Assembly (NCBI RefSeq): GCF_025024155.1
Contig: NW_026251800.1
Location: forward strand, 62,001 to 126,000
Source of the DNA: Gamsiella multidivaricata
Lineage: Eukaryota > Mortierellomycota > Mortierellomycetes > Mortierellales > Mortierellaceae
Direction of reading: 5' to 3'
Length of the DNA: 64,000 nt
Part shown: piece after piece, positions 1-12,506 of the stretch
Position numbering within the stretch: position 1 is the stretch's first letter
Layout: each line of letters begins with the position of its first letter
The notes under the pieces: generated by a model
What the model was told of the DNA's origin: nothing
The model's database searches: none
The model's input: only the letters and a program-made list of their open reading frames with translations
Translations under genes and position numbers: made by a program

Positions 1-1
1 C

Positions 2-2239
2 GTCCCCATCGATGTCTCAGCCTACATTAACAAGATCGGCGGTATGCTCGGTGCTGGATCATCGCTGAACAGCCTTAGTCTCTCTGGCTTGGCCATTAAC
101 TTGAACCAGGCTCCCACAATCGGTGTCGACGCCAGCATTGCTGTCCGAAGCGTGACCTTGCCTGCCAAGCTCAACGTCGGCTACGTCGGATTTAACATCG
201 GCATCAATGGCGTCTCCTTGGCCAACGTAGCCATCCCCAAGATCGAGTTCGGCTCCAGCGGCACAGATCTGACCATCGGCACCCACATTGACGCTACTCT
301 TCAGGAGACTGATGATTCCCAGACCTTGGTCGCTGGTCTTGTTAACGCGATTGTTGCTGGCCAGGCTCCCCAGGACAGTATCGTAATCTCTGACATTGCT
401 TTTGGGCCCAGTAAGGGCAACGTTTACACGATCCTTGAGGGCATCCAAATCCCGATCCCGATCTCCAAGATCCTGTCGCTTGCACCTGCTACCTCAGGCA
501 CGAATGCCACCTCGATCCTCAGTAAACTTGATCTCCAGAGCGCTGATATTAACATGAAGAACCCACCCAGCATTGGTGCCGATATTGCAATTGCCTTGCT
601 CGGTTACCAGTTCGATGCTCAGCTCTTGCTCAACTATGTCAGCATCAGCGCATTTTTGGACCAGACTCCCCTGGCGACGATCTCTGTCCCTGGTATCACT
701 CTCAGTTCCGGCAATAACCAAGTTGCAGCCAAGGTCCACTCGCTTGTCAATTTGGCTAGCGGTGGTGAAATTCAAGCTAAGGTTGCTGCGATTGCTGCTC
801 AGGTCATGGGTAACGGCGGATCCCAGAACGTGAACTTGGTCGTCTCCAAGATCGCATTCGGAGGCAGCGCGGGCAATGTATTCCATATTCTGGATAAGGT
901 CCAGTTCTCAGTTCCTCTGGTTCCTTACATCCAGAAACTGACTGGAATTGTTGGTGGTATCGTCGGTGGCAGCAACAGCACGGCTCCTGCCTTCAGTATC
1001 AACAAATTGGACGTCAGCGCTCCTGGTGCCAATGACCTCTCGGTTGCAGTTGGTGCTTCGATCGGCGGTATTGGCTCGAAGATCTCGGTCGAGATGCCCT
1101 ACATCGGTCTTAAAATCTCTGCCGGTGGTGCTGGCTTTGTATACCCGACCATTAACAACTTCCAGCTCTCGAACGGCAACATTGATCTCACGCTCGACCT
1201 GCCGTTCCAGCCGGCTGCCAAACAGATCATTGCCTCGCTTTCGATCCCTGTCTCGCAGCTCCTGTTTTCAACTGTTGGCCAGGTTCCCGGTACGATCGTC
1301 GTTAACAGCATCGAGTTTGGCGCATCCCCCAGCCAGGCATTCGATATCGCCGCCAAGATCGGACTAGAAATCCAGTTGAACTCTGTCTTCCAAAAGGCTC
1401 AGGCCTACATTAATGCCCACAGCTCACTACAAGTGGATGATATAAACACAGTCCTGACGACCACAGGCATCCAGGCGACGGTCTCTGTGTCCGGAGCCTC
1501 GCTGGCGGTGCCTCTCAAGATGAACTTCCCGATCTCGCTCTCGGGCTACTATCAGGGCAAGGCCTTCATCACCATTCAAGTTACGTCCATGTCCCTGGGT
1601 CAATCCCCTTGGGCTCTGGGTGCTAGCATCACACCGGTTCAGTCCGAGTTCAGTCAAGCGTTGAACGGTATTCTCTCCAACTCTCTCCAGTCGAAGAACG
1701 CCCTCAAGGACGTGACCGTCGGCGGTGTGATCTTGGGCTCCTTTACAGTTCTGAGCGGATTGATTATCACCCCCCCAGAGTCCGCGCTCTCGCTCATGTC
1801 TCCGATCACCGTTCCCCTGAACCAGCTCAAGCTACACTTGATCCCTCTTGGCATGGATTTTGCAGCCTCCTTGGTGAACCGCAGCCCTCTGCAGGTCGAT
1901 GTGGGTGCGGTTGATATTATGATCAAGGATGGCACCACGGATGTCATGGAGATTCAGAATTTGGGTGGTCCTATTCATTTGAACAACGTCCACCAGAACG
2001 GCGGCAATAACATGATCTTGTTCAATGCCTCGCTCAAGTTCAACATTCTCCAGCTGATCCCGATCATCGCCTCGTTGTTGAACCCCGTCAACTTCCACTT
2101 TGTCTTCTCGATGAAGACCTCATCCGGTCAGCCAATGCCCTGGTTGCAGGATGCCCTGAATGACGTCCCCGATACCATCTTCAGTAACATTTTGCCCATC
2201 CTCGCAAACGCCCTGAAGAACATTAACTTTTCAATTTAA
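2..2239 (+). CDS. DUF3712/Tag1-like repeat protein, 5' end outside window
   Basis: The frame is open from base 2 to a TAA at 2237-2239, so the true start lies upstream. The 746 visible residues are almost free of Cys and Trp and consist of four or five related beta-rich blocks of about 150-180 residues. Each block has a line such as 'VVSKIAFG', 'VVNSIEFG' or 'VISDIAFG' followed by a segment ending in '(I/V)Q(I/F)..P'. This layout resembles fungal DUF3712 proteins (AsmA/LEA-like, the group of yeast Tag1, a vacuolar membrane protein that signals to stop autophagy). In those proteins a transmembrane anchor precedes the repeats; here it would be upstream and unseen. No intron is needed in the visible part. 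The family call rests on the repeat pattern only; the biochemical role is not visible. Confidence 0.6.
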   Translation, partial: VPIDVSAYINKIGGMLGAGSSLNSLSLSGLAINLNQAPTIGVDASIAVRSVTLPAKLNVGYVGFNIGINGVSLANVAIPKIEFGSSGTDLTIGTHIDATLQETDDSQTLVAGLVNAIVAGQAPQDSIVISDIAFGPSKGNVYTILEGIQIPIPISKILSLAPATSGTNATSILSKLDLQSADINMKNPPSIGADIAIALLGYQFDAQLLLNYVSISAFLDQTPLATISVPGITLSSGNNQVAAKVHSLVNLASGGEIQAKVAAIAAQVMGNGGSQNVNLVVSKIAFGGSAGNVFHILDKVQFSVPLVPYIQKLTGIVGGIVGGSNSTAPAFSINKLDVSAPGANDLSVAVGASIGGIGSKISVEMPYIGLKISAGGAGFVYPTINNFQLSNGNIDLTLDLPFQPAAKQIIASLSIPVSQLLFSTVGQVPGTIVVNSIEFGASPSQAFDIAAKIGLEIQLNSVFQKAQAYINAHSSLQVDDINTVLTTTGIQATVSVSGASLAVPLKMNFPISLSGYYQGKAFITIQVTSMSLGQSPWALGASITPVQSEFSQALNGILSNSLQSKNALKDVTVGGVILGSFTVLSGLIITPPESALSLMSPITVPLNQLKLHLIPLGMDFAASLVNRSPLQVDVGAVDIMIKDGTTDVMEIQNLGGPIHLNNVHQNGGNNMILFNASLKFNILQLIPIIASLLNPVNFHFVFSMKTSSGQPMPWLQDALNDVPDTIFSNILPILANALKNINFSI

Positions 2240-2354
2240 ATAACGAGAGAGACGGACCGATAGAGAACGATCGAGGACGACTCTGTATTTTAATGATATA
2301 GGTAGCCGCTTGTTATGTCAATCCATTTAGAGATTATCTTAATAAAGTATTGTC

Positions 2355-5076
2355 TCACAGCTCAGTGTTATCGTAGTAATTCCAGATCAGTACACGGTTG
2401 CTCCAATCGCCAGCAACGACCATACTCAAATCCTGCGACACTGCAACATCGCGCAGTAACTCTGCAGATTCGGGATGTGAAAGGACCTATATCCGAAAGA
2501 TAAAAAAGAATCAGACCATGCGCATTGACGAAAGTATACCAAAAAAAAAAAAAGAAACTCCCCCACTTCCGTTAACTTACAGCAGCCGGTTTCTCCGCAA
2601 CGATATTGCCGTCTGAAGCACGCACAGCTTCCCGACCAAGGTCAAACAGGATGACCTTTCCATCCATTGACCCTGCCACGAGCACATTCTGTCGCCTCTC
2701 CTTCCAATTCCTGTGATCGCTAGACACACCCTGCTTAACTCGATTGCTGTTTTCCAATGGTCGTGAAGATGGGCAGGCCACGTTCTCCGCCAGCGAAAAC
2801 TTGGTCCAGCTCTCCGTGACAGACCACTCGAGAATTGTTTTGAGTTCTGCATCCGTCTTCGTACTTTTGGACGCGTCCCACACAAGGATCTCACCCTGCC
2901 AGCTTTCGCGCGACGCAAATATAAACTCCCCGTCTCCAGCAGCGTCGCCTTCATTAACGTCGTCGCTATTGTCATCGTCAAAGTCATTAACCTTCTCATT
3001 GTCGCTGTTTTGGGGTCGTGCAACCTTTGATGACTTCCCCCTTCCACGTCCACGGCCTCGTCCTCGTCCTCGTGCTTGCCCTGAAGTACCCCTACGACCT
3101 CCCCTCCCTCGCCCCCGCATCTGTCCCGCAGTGCTGCCATTCCTGCTACTCGAGCCCTTTTCTGAAATCGCCGCATAAGACCTTTTAGAAAAATACGGGA
3201 TATAGACAATCTCATCAACCGAGGATTCATGCCACTCCTGCGACGGTGGGTATATTCGTTCAGGCTTGACCATTTGTGTGGCCTGCTTCCTGTTCTTCTC
3301 AATCTCCTCTGTCAGCTCAAAAAGATTGTACTGTGCCATGAGTCCCTTCTCTGTGCCAACGATCAAGTACTTTTCCGAGACACCGATCGCAGTGACGGAA
3401 GAGTCGTCCAGTCCAACAAACTTTGCAAGACAGCTAAGATGTGAATGCAAATAATGTATACGATTATCACTCAGTAGACGTAAAAAAGGACCCTGATAAG
3501 TATCCTGCGGCATCTCCGATTCGACCTACCATGCCTCTGTCTCGAAGCCCGTGAGAGACCCAATGTCCCATAGCCGCGCTGTACCGTCAGTCGATGCACC
3601 TAACCAAAGGGAGAAGGCAGTATATGAGCACAGATCGAATAAAGAATACGAACATGTAGATCATGATGTTCAGAGTGGAAGCGGGGGGACATACTAAAAA
3701 GCCATCGCGGGTTGGTGAGCGAGAACTTTAGCCGAAGGATCGACTCTGTGTGCCCATGCAGATATTTATAGCATGTATTCTGGAGCGGGTTGATCAGCTT
3801 GATGCTGCCAAGACGACCTATTCAGTTGAAAATAACAGTCGCTCAGTCAAGTCAAGTCCAATATGTTACATAGCCACAGCACTGTTCTTGAAACCTGTAG
3901 AACGCACCTGCTGCCGCTAAGATATTTGATTGTTCGTGTCTGTCTTCTTCCGTATTCTTCGTATCGTCATCTTTGTTTTCATCAACGGAACGATCGAGCG
4001 TCGTCCAGGCTAGACACATAAACTCCTCCTCCTCTAGATGACTATACTTGGCCATTACCCTTCCTAGTCGGCAATCGATTAAGCAAACAGTATTTCCGCC
4101 ACAGGTTGCAATAATGCTGCTGCTCCTTTTGTTCTCTCGAGAGTATTGTCGCGCAAGCCGTCGCCTCTGGTCTCGTATCCGTTTTGTATCCTCGTCCTCG
4201 CCATCTTCTGTCGATTCGCTGTCCGTTCCATCCTTCTCTCTCTCTTGGCCATTGCTTCTACTGTCAGTCGTACGTTGCTGCCCGTAGACGTTGGGTCGAA
4301 TGACGGGTAATGTCGGTTGGAATGCTACAGCCCAGGTGTCCGTCTCTGTTTCCTCCTGTCCCTCGTGCGTGCTTCTGGAATGTGCCCTGAGAATGTGTTC
4401 TAGTACGTAGCCCTTGGGTCGTTCTACCTCCATATCTGTCGCCTCTTCGACGACGGTATTTGTGTGATCTAGCCATTAAAGCCGTCGAACCAAAAGGGTA
4501 AGTGCTCTGTAGATCCTTCAATGCCTCCACATAGTAAAGTACCTCAGACAACAAGCGCAGTAAAGACTCCTTACCAAGAAGATTTGGATATACCCAGGAG
4601 GTCTCGCCTGAAGATGACTTTATCCTTGAACTGCCTCTGTTTCGAGATTCTGTTTTTCGACCACTTTTGTTACTTCGCCCATCCGTTTTCCGACTGCTGC
4701 CAATGTCCACGTTTTCTTGTTGGTCGCTTCCTTCTCCTGCCTCTTCTTGGCTGTCCTCGTTGTGCTCATTGTCCTCCTCTTCGATATCCTCCTCGCTCTC
4801 ATCACCGAGCGAGGAGAGTTTCGCCATTTTCGCAGCTGGCTGCCTGCGTTTTAAAGAGAGGTTTGTTATAGCTTTTGCCGGTTTGGGTTCTCTTGCAGTC
4901 CGGCGTTTAGGTATTTTCGTGGACGAGTTTGTCGACGCGACTTTGGTTTCTGATCTCGAAGGTCCTTCAGACTTAGAAGATGCGGTACGTCTTCTTTTGA
5001 GAGGCTCCCGCTCATGCGACTCCTTAATGGCCTCATCGGATGAGCTCTCAACGATGGTGATGCGCTTCCGTGCCAT
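2355..5076 (-). CDS. LRWD1/ORCA-like WD40 repeat protein
   Basis: Six exons: 5076-4575, 4468-3908, 3817-3695, 3599-3530, 3433-2581, 2486-2355. Every junction has GT-AG ends, and the sum is 2,241 nt, exactly 747 codons (746 aa). The N-terminal third is basic then acidic and Ser-rich, with likely nuclear localisation signals (KRRR, KRRQ). WD repeats begin near residue 195 and include 'IIATCGGNTVCLID', 'LHGHTESILRL', 'STDGTARLWDIG' and, at the end, 'VVAGDWSNRVLIW'. An RG-rich tract (about 3050-3130) interrupts the propeller. The 'ATCGG..VC.ID' and 'ILAAAG' lines match my memory of the WD half of metazoan LRWD1/ORCA, which binds the origin recognition complex and repressive chromatin. No leucine-rich repeat half is present. 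The alternative is another nuclear WD40 protein. A nuclear chromatin role is inference. Confidence 0.7.
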
Positions 5077-5277
5077 GCGGAGAGGAAATTCGCGGGGGGT
5101 GAGGGATGGTCAGCCGAAGCAATCCTTGCAACGCATTCTTGTATTTGGCGCCTTTTTTGTGACTGATCAGATCGAGCGATTAAGCAGCAAATCGTATTTT
5201 GGTGGCACCATTCCGGCGCAGACAAACAGTGCAAAGTAGTAGTTTTTTTATATTTATTAAGAAAGGACACCATGATT

Positions 5278-6803
5278 TCACTCGAGACGCTGGCCAGACA
5301 AGAAGCGCTTCAAGGACTCGTCCTCCATACGTGTCCTACGCTCCTCCAGATCAGCCTTCCATGCCTCAATATCCTCCTCGTCCGAGTCCAGGTCCTCTTG
5401 TCTGTACCTAGGTCTCCGCTCATATTCCTCATACCCATCATCGTCTTCTTCTTCTTCTCCCTCCTCATCCTCATCTCCTTCCCGAACAGGGAGCTTTCCC
5501 TTACCCATCCGGACTTCCTTGCCCTTCTCCTCCATAGCCATATCCTTCATCAGCCTTGCCATCTGCTCCTCCTTCGCTACCTCTTTCTTCTTCCGTCTCT
5601 CTTCCAGTACCCTCTCCAGCTCGGGCTTGTATTCCTGGTCATACTCAACTACTGCCTCGTCCACAGCCTTCAAGAAATCGTCCATTCCTGCGCCCGTCAC
5701 CGCACTGACACCAACGACTTTCAGATGTGCGTAAAACTCATCCAAAACCAGGGACATCGAGTTCATCAGACTGCTCATGTAGCTCTTGTCCTTCTGTAGC
5801 GCTTCCTGAAAAGCCTCGAAATCTGTCATCCACTCGACTGCGAACTCATGGGGCTTGACATCCGTCTTGTTGAACACTAGAATAAAGGGCACCTTGGTCT
5901 TGTAGAGAATACTGCAGGCATACAACATGTTGCTCATAAATGTCGCTGGTGCAGCTGTGCGGGGTGTGTCGATGATGTATGCGATCATGGTAGGATAGCT
6001 AGCTGCCAAAGTGTCCGTGATGATCGATCCTGAAGCTGACCATGTAAAAATCTCGATCTGACCAGGCGTGTCCACTAAGATGTAGCTATGAAAGAACAGG
6101 CGGATTGATCCAATTGTCAGCGGCAGCACTTTGAAGAATTGATAGCTGTATTTCTCCGTCTAAAGCTGAGTTCAGCAACCCATGTTCAGGGCCACTTACT
6201 CTAGTGAGGGCGCCCTCTTATCCACGAATCCAAGAACCTGATCGAATTTTGTCGTGAACAAGTTGAGTGCTGTAAGAATACCGCCGTTGGGTCCAAGGTT
6301 ATATCTAACAATAAACAAAGGAGATCGATGGCTGAATTTAGTAACAAGGATCTTGCTGAATATTATATGAATCGAGCTTTTGGCTTGAGCTTCACAGTAA
6401 GAGCATAAAAGTTGATGGCTTACTGCTTCATGACTTCCTTGTAGTTGACGGTGTCGCGGATATCGATATTAGCCGAAAAGGGCAGAGCTGCCACGGCAGG
6501 ATCGAGGTTCAGAATATATGGAGGCTGTTTCTTTGCGTGAAGGTGAGCATTCAGACGCTATTTTTCACGCAACAGCAGAGGAAATGGAGTTCGTGTGAGA
6601 TTGGCATCAAAAAGACCATGGCCTGTGAGGGCGCTATCCTGATAGTGCGAGGTAGTTGGATATGTGGGTTGGATATGTGGGTTGAGTGCAAAAATAGCAC
6701 CATGGTGTACCTGCATAAACGTTGTCTTTCCAGAGCCTGCCATTCCAATGCAGAGAATGACGGGAGGTCGCTTCGCTCCGGCAGCTGCAGTGTTGGTCGA
6801 CAT
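5278..6803 (-). CDS. GPN1: GPN-loop GTPase 1 (RNA polymerase II assembly/import factor)
   Basis: Four exons: 6803-6711, 6557-6424, 6304-6200, 6085-5278. They join in frame to 1,140 nt (379 aa). The start is the ATG just before '[14 protein letters not shown]'. Walker A is '[10 protein letters not shown]', split from the rest by the first intron. The GPN motif follows as 'LGPNGG', and G3 is 'DTPGQIEIF'. '[17 protein letters not shown]', 'NKTD' and '[12 protein letters not shown]' are hallmark GPN1/Npa3 lines. The C-terminal tail is strongly acidic and coiled, as in the family. GPN1 works with GPN3 in assembling RNA polymerase II and moving it into the nucleus. The gene lies 201 bp upstream of the WD40 gene, same strand. 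Length matches yeast Npa3 and human GPN1. Confidence 0.95.
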
Positions 6804-7447
6804 GATACTGTGGTTTTTGCTGGTGAAAGAGGAAGTTTGCTTTGTAAAGACTGGCTGGTTGCTTTGCTTTATGGCCGCGCAGCTGAAGATTGTCCAGCGA
6901 ATCGTGGCTTGTTTATTTTTCCAACCCATTGGTGACTGCGCGCTTGCGCTTTCGTTTGCGCCGTTTCCACTAGAAAAAAAAAAGCGCGTTTTAACGCGTT
7001 CATTCATTGCTTGAGGCGTCTCGCCGTGTATGCTTCAAATATCTCTGTAAACTTCAACATTATATTATTCCTTGAGATATTGTATGATTACGATCTTGTT
7101 CCGCATGAATACAATCATTTAAGAGCGCCGTTGCCAAATAGATAGAACCTCAGTCCTTGTTTTAATAAACACTTACTCATCAACGCTCCCAGATTTGAAG
7201 CTATCGAAAGAAGGCATACAACCCCATCCCTGTTACTTCTAGACGATACCTGCCAAAGCTAGTTGCGGTAGGGTATACGTCTTGGGATACATTGTGGTTG
7301 GGTAAAGCAGTGCGTTTGGCATGTTCATCAAAAATAAAATGGGAGGCAAAAGAACCAAATGCAAATATTGTTCTGACTTGCATTTTATTGTCCATTTTGA
7401 CATTTCTCTCGGGTGGTCAGAGCAAAACGATCGTTTTTCATCAGGGC
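6804..7447. other. Intergenic: GPN1 upstream region and mannosidase 3' flank
   Basis: About 640 bp between two minus-strand genes. I see no convincing coding frame; the short frames here have no family signature. A short A-run with flanking A/T-rich sequence lies at 6974-6983. The GPN1 promoter must be in the proximal part, but I can name no specific element. Confidence 0.5.
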
Positions 7448-10400
7448 TCACTTCACTTTCAGCTTCAGAGTTAGAATCTCAAATGCATGCATAACCAGCC
7501 ATCTAGTCACACGCTCGGCTTTGTTAAATTCCACTTTGTCCCCTTCGTCCTCCATGATATTGCATCGGTGAATACTCTGGATGTTCAAGGAGCTAGAAAA
7601 TATACAGCATATAGCAGAATCGTGTTAGCGTCTATTCAAGAGACACCTACTCTCTGCGGTGAAGGTAGAGCAAAATCACCTTTTGAGCTTGAACATAGCG
7701 CGACCACCAAAGGCTTCGTGAAGCCGCACGATAATGTGGTTAGAGTCTTCAGCTCGTTTGACCGTATCCAAGATCACATTTTTGGCTCCCTCGATCTCAA
7801 TAAAGGGTGCTTTGTCACGTTCCTTCAGAGCACTCTGCGAAACAGACCTGCAGTGCGAAAAAGTTCAACGGTTAGCAAACTTATGAGCCACTGTATTGCC
7901 TTGACAATAGCCAGGTCCAGAAACTTACCTGATGATCATAGGCACATTGAACTGATACGATTCCCGCACGACATTGGATTCGTGGAACGTGCCTTTGTGC
8001 GGATAGACTGCAAATGAGAACTCGTGGTGTCCTAGTTGATAACCACAACGCAAGAACGGCGTCAGAGGTCTCGATTCTGTGTCCTTAATCCTAACAGGTC
8101 GAATCTAGTGAGAGACAGAGGTTATCACCTACCCATATCGCAGTTGACATCGGGCGCCTTAGGCGAACGTAAAAGCGATAGACACATCACATTGCCGTGA
8201 CAAGAGTACCCAAATTTGCAATCGTTCAGGAGGGCAACGCCATACCCGTGCTCAGAGAGATCTGCAAACTTGTGGCCGCAGACCTCAAACTTCGCGTAGT
8301 CATGGCTGGTGTTGTAGGTAGTCGAGCGTTGCACAACACCAAACTGCGTATCATAAGTGGCAAGGTCGGAATGAATATCCCACATGAATTCGACTTTCTA
8401 CAAGCGTACAATATGAAAAGAATAGAAGGTTTTAGCAACGTATCAGCTGGAGAACGCTGCAGTGCTATGTTTGTGACTCACCAAAAGCACTCGATTCTCG
8501 TGCCATTCGACGTTCATATGGAAGTCCAAGCGAGGAGATGCGGCGGTCAGGACAATGGTCTGCACGGCAGTGCTGTTCTCAGACAAAGCATGCTTAACAA
8601 CTAGGGCGGCGCAGAGCGGGCCAACCTCTTTAATCTTGGCATTGCTTGTGCCGGCATTCTTGCCGGTATTAAGATGATAAATTTCCACATCCCATGCATC
8701 CCAGTACAATGGAATATCTTCATAGAACTTCATCTTATTCCCTGCTTGCCCTTCTGGAACGAGTTCTCGCATCTCATTTTTGTCAAAGAGACTGATGAGA
8801 TGCCCCTGCTGGTTGAACTTTGCGATAATCCAATCATTCTCCATGACAAAATCTTCACCGCTGGCGAATGCTGTAGATGGTTTGAGCAGTATCCGTCAAA
8901 ATATGTCCTGAACATAGTTAAGACCAGCAAAAAAAAAAAAAAAAAAGCACACAATCAATAACCTTACCCTTCACTCTCTTATGGTCATTCGTTGATTCAG
9001 CAAGATCCTTGAAACCAAAAGCATCGTTCTCGACTGTATAAAAAGGATTCGGTTACAGTGCATCAGTATTGGCTAAAGTGCTTTGAACGCTGGATAGAAT
9101 CATAAGGGGTGCTTACCTCTAACGTATCCAGCATTTTTGCCAGCAGAGTACTGCTGCAAGTTGTCACCAGTGTATGATGGAACTTCGATGATCTCTGAGC
9201 GACGCCATCCAAGTGAGTTGAAGGCGACATAACACGGTTCTTCTCCTAGAGATTTGGAGGATCTGTACAAGCTGTCGAGGCTGTCACCTAGCAGCTTTTT
9301 CGCCTTGATTTCGATATGCTGGTAGATCTTTCGGGCATCGATATTGGCCAACTCGATGGCTGATCCGGGGAGGACATCGTGAAATTGATTCCTAAAAAAG
9401 GGTGGTTAATGTTCATCAATCGTATCTCATCTATCAAAAGCATGGACGTATTACGAACAACTTACAGCAAAAGATTTTTCCACAGCAGGTCCAGTTCCTC
9501 CTTTGGGTAGCTGAACTCCCGTTCCAGCACAAGGCACATTGTAGATACAATCTCCAAGTCGCGCAGAAGAAACTCGAGCTTTCGATTGTATCGTTTGGTG
9601 GCAGCCTGGGAAGTATAAGTACCACGGTGGAGCTCAAAGTACTAATGTAGATGAGTAGCAGTGTATTAGCAGCTGGTTTCAAGTCAGGTGGCATACACAA
9701 GCAGCTTAAACTGTACGGCGGTGACAGTATTACCAGCTCGCCCTTCCATTCCTGCAGGCCCTTGGCTTGCTTTTCCACGCTTTCAAAAAACGCATTCGCA
9801 CTGTCCATCTCGCATCGAGGGAGTCCATCCTATGCATGCAATTTGTAAAAATATTTATCTTCCAGCCTTGATGATCTACGTAAGAAGTCTTCCTGTAAAA
9901 GTCAGACTAGTAGATGCTTACAATGTCTTTCATGCGCCTAATTCGCTCCAGCATGGCCCTTTGCGGTCCTCCACCTCCATCGCCATTACCATATGGCATA
10001 AGACTCTGGTTGCTGAAAGCTAGATCGCGGTTCCTCTTGATGCTATTACGAATGTTAAGGTTTTTGGAAGTAAATATTAATGCAAAAGAAAGAAGAAAGA
10101 GACAGATAATTGCTATTACTTACTTACCTGCGTATCATATCGCCAACGTCTGCTTGAGCAGTGTATCTATCACAAACGCAAAGTGGTTTCGTCAGCTATG
10201 CGAATACAACCGGCCGTGCCTCTTCGCAGCAGACAAATAGTGTTTCTTACGTCTCGCAAGGTGCCATGTGTGTCAGGACCTTAGTTCCATCCAGACCTAC
10301 CCAAGTAAAAGTCGTGTTTGGGAACTGCGCAACCCAATTAGTTACATTTGTTCAACAAAGGCGATATTACGTCTGAACATCGTTCTCGTACCTTGTTGAT

Positions 10401-12158
10401 GTTATTCCACGACAGCTTTTGAGTGAAAAAGTACTCTGCGCCAGATTGCTTGACGATCTGCGGCAACTGCAAAATAATGGAAACCGAAACCGGCGTGAGA
10501 TGGGGAAAGAGTCTGTGCTGAATAAAAATGTTGTCGTTTTACCTGAGCCGAGTATCCAAACGTGTCTGGTAGCCAAAAGATTTTGCAGCGAGCACCGAAT
10601 TTCATCTCGTAGAACCGCTGTCCGTATAGGAACTGACGACAAAGGGCTTCGCCGCTGGGAAGGTTGCAATCCATTTCTACCCAAGTGGCGCCGATGGCCT
10701 GAAACCGGCCCTTTTTCGATGCAGCCCGGATCTCCTTGAACAGCTTTGGATAGTCCTGGGATAGCCATTCGAGCTGCTGTGCCTGAGAGCAGACAAAGAC
10801 ATACTCGGGATAGTCCTCCATAAGTCGCAGCTGCGTAGACCAGCTTCGGGCGGTCTTGCGGCGCGTTTCAGCATACGGCCTAAATATCATGTTGATGGAA
10901 AAAGTGAGCGCCAGGTTATAAGTTTGAAAGCGCTCAAGACTTCAATCTGTAGGAGAACAGCAAGTGATTACCATAACCATGCAGTGTCAATGTGGCTACA
11001 TAAAAACAAAGAAGTATAAGCGTGAGTGAGATTGCCCTTCTCTGGTAAGACTTGCCAAATGAATGATGCTTCTTCTCAGTCGCATACCAGTTTCCAACCG
11101 CAGTAACTCGATGCGCCCCCGGCGCTGCTTTCTTCTCAAGGAATACGCGGGTGATCTGCAAGCATTTTTGCAGCGCATTTTCAATGTTCAGCCTGTCAAA
11201 GCTGTCGATCACTTGGTTGCAAGCATACAGAGCCTCCTGAGCGCGCACAGTGTCTTCAGGGAGCTCATTCGCCATGCCCAGTATGACTTGCATGTCATAA
11301 AAGAGCTGCCATGCGGCTTTGTTGGGCACCGCAATTTCAACTACAAGACATTTGAACGGGAACACGCTAATCAGTCCCCGTTTGGATCACAAAAGATGAT
11401 ATAGCGTTTCAAACTGATGACAAACTTGTACCTTGTGCAAGCAAAAAGCGCCTATTCTCTTGCGGTGGGTTGATGATGTTATTCATGCCAGCACCGAACA
11501 TGCCGTTGCAGGCCATTTCAACGAACAATTCGATCGTCTCGCGGCCCTTGGCCTTCTTCAGGAGCACGTATTCGACGCGTCTATCGTTTCCCTCTTATGA
11601 GCCGAATGAGGATAACGAAATTGATCACCATGTTAGTTGCTAATAGACGACTTCAACAATGACATGGTGTGCACAAAATTCGTACTATCGCCGGTCAAGC
11701 CTTGCCGGGGGATGCCATCGGTGGACCAGACCATAGCCTCACTGCTAGAGTCCCATATCAATTCAACCTGCTCGCCAGCCCACTCGTGTGGCACTGTAAT
11801 CTTCACCTTGAACCAGTGGGTGCTCTGCATTATAGTTTGTAGGATAAAATTGTGCGTGAGAAGGAGCCATCGCCTAGAAAATAAGTTCGACGCGGCACTC
11901 GAGAAGACATACCCAACTGGGACCATAGAGCGTTCCTGTGGTAGTCGGCTCAAAGTGCTGTTTTACTGCTTCGTCAAATGGGATCCGCCTCAGGTCCGGG
12001 ACAGAGTAGACTTGGAGCTGGATAGCATCTGTCGATCGTTTTTTATAGAGCTGCGAATACAGGTTGATGTCGCTGTAAAAGTCGGCGGAGCTGAACTTTG
12101 CGGCGCGGTCAAGGGTGATGGATCGAAGAAATCTCGGCTGGGCAGAGAGAGTAGCCAT
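7448..12158 (-). CDS. AMS1: Alpha-mannosidase, GH38 (Ams1/MAN2C1 type)
   Basis: A long gene with many small introns. The start is the ATG before '[19 protein letters not shown]' and the stop is TGA at 7448-7450. The N-terminal domain includes '[15 protein letters not shown]'. The catalytic zinc site begins with 'HIDTAWLW' near 10,960-10,990, spliced to '[13 protein letters not shown]'. The nucleophile motif '[11 protein letters not shown]' lies near 10,545-10,580. Then come '[16 protein letters not shown]', '[14 protein letters not shown]' and C-terminal beta domains ending in '...LTLKLKVK'. This order is that of class II alpha-mannosidases of the Ams1/MAN2C1 group, which trim free oligosaccharides in cytosol or vacuole. 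No signal peptide is seen, as expected for this group (yeast Ams1 reaches the vacuole by the Cvt route). I could follow coding blocks throughout but did not fix every splice site. A 17-A run in one intron (8930-8946) is notable. Confidence 0.93.
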
Positions 12159-12506
12159 GTTTGTATTTAAAAGTGTGAGCAATAAGGAGTTGCAAGGGAG
12201 TAAAGAGTGAGGGGAAGAGGAATGAGTAACCCGTGCTTTTATCCCCATGCATCATGTTGTCGCTCCATTGATTCATTCTCACGCCCATCAGGCGGCACAC
12301 ATGGAACTACTCCCACAAGGAAGCTTGGGCCCCCAGAACGCGTGTAATTTACCACGGGCGGCGGCATAGATCTGCCACTGCGAATCGTTTCTCTCCGTCA
12401 TACCCAACTACTTCAATATAGATATTACCCTCAGAACATCACGCCCACAAGGTATACGCAATGGTGTTCTTTTATTATTACTCTTGTCTTCTATTCGTTA
12501 TGAGCT
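12159..12506. other. Intergenic: mannosidase promoter / AP-1 sigma 3' flank
   Basis: 348 bp between the mannosidase start and the AP-1 sigma stop, both on the minus strand. No coding frame with family signature is seen. The mannosidase promoter should lie here; no element can be named with confidence. Confidence 0.5.

Noticed and set aside
1654..2098. Minus-strand frames inside the DUF3712-like gene
   Set aside because: Overlap a clearly coding plus-strand frame with repeated domains; no independent signature.
6086..6129. Upstream extension of the last GPN1 exon (non-ATG start at 6129)
   Set aside because: Splicing from 6200 to 6085 gives '[14 protein letters not shown]', matching the family exactly; the extension is intron sequence.
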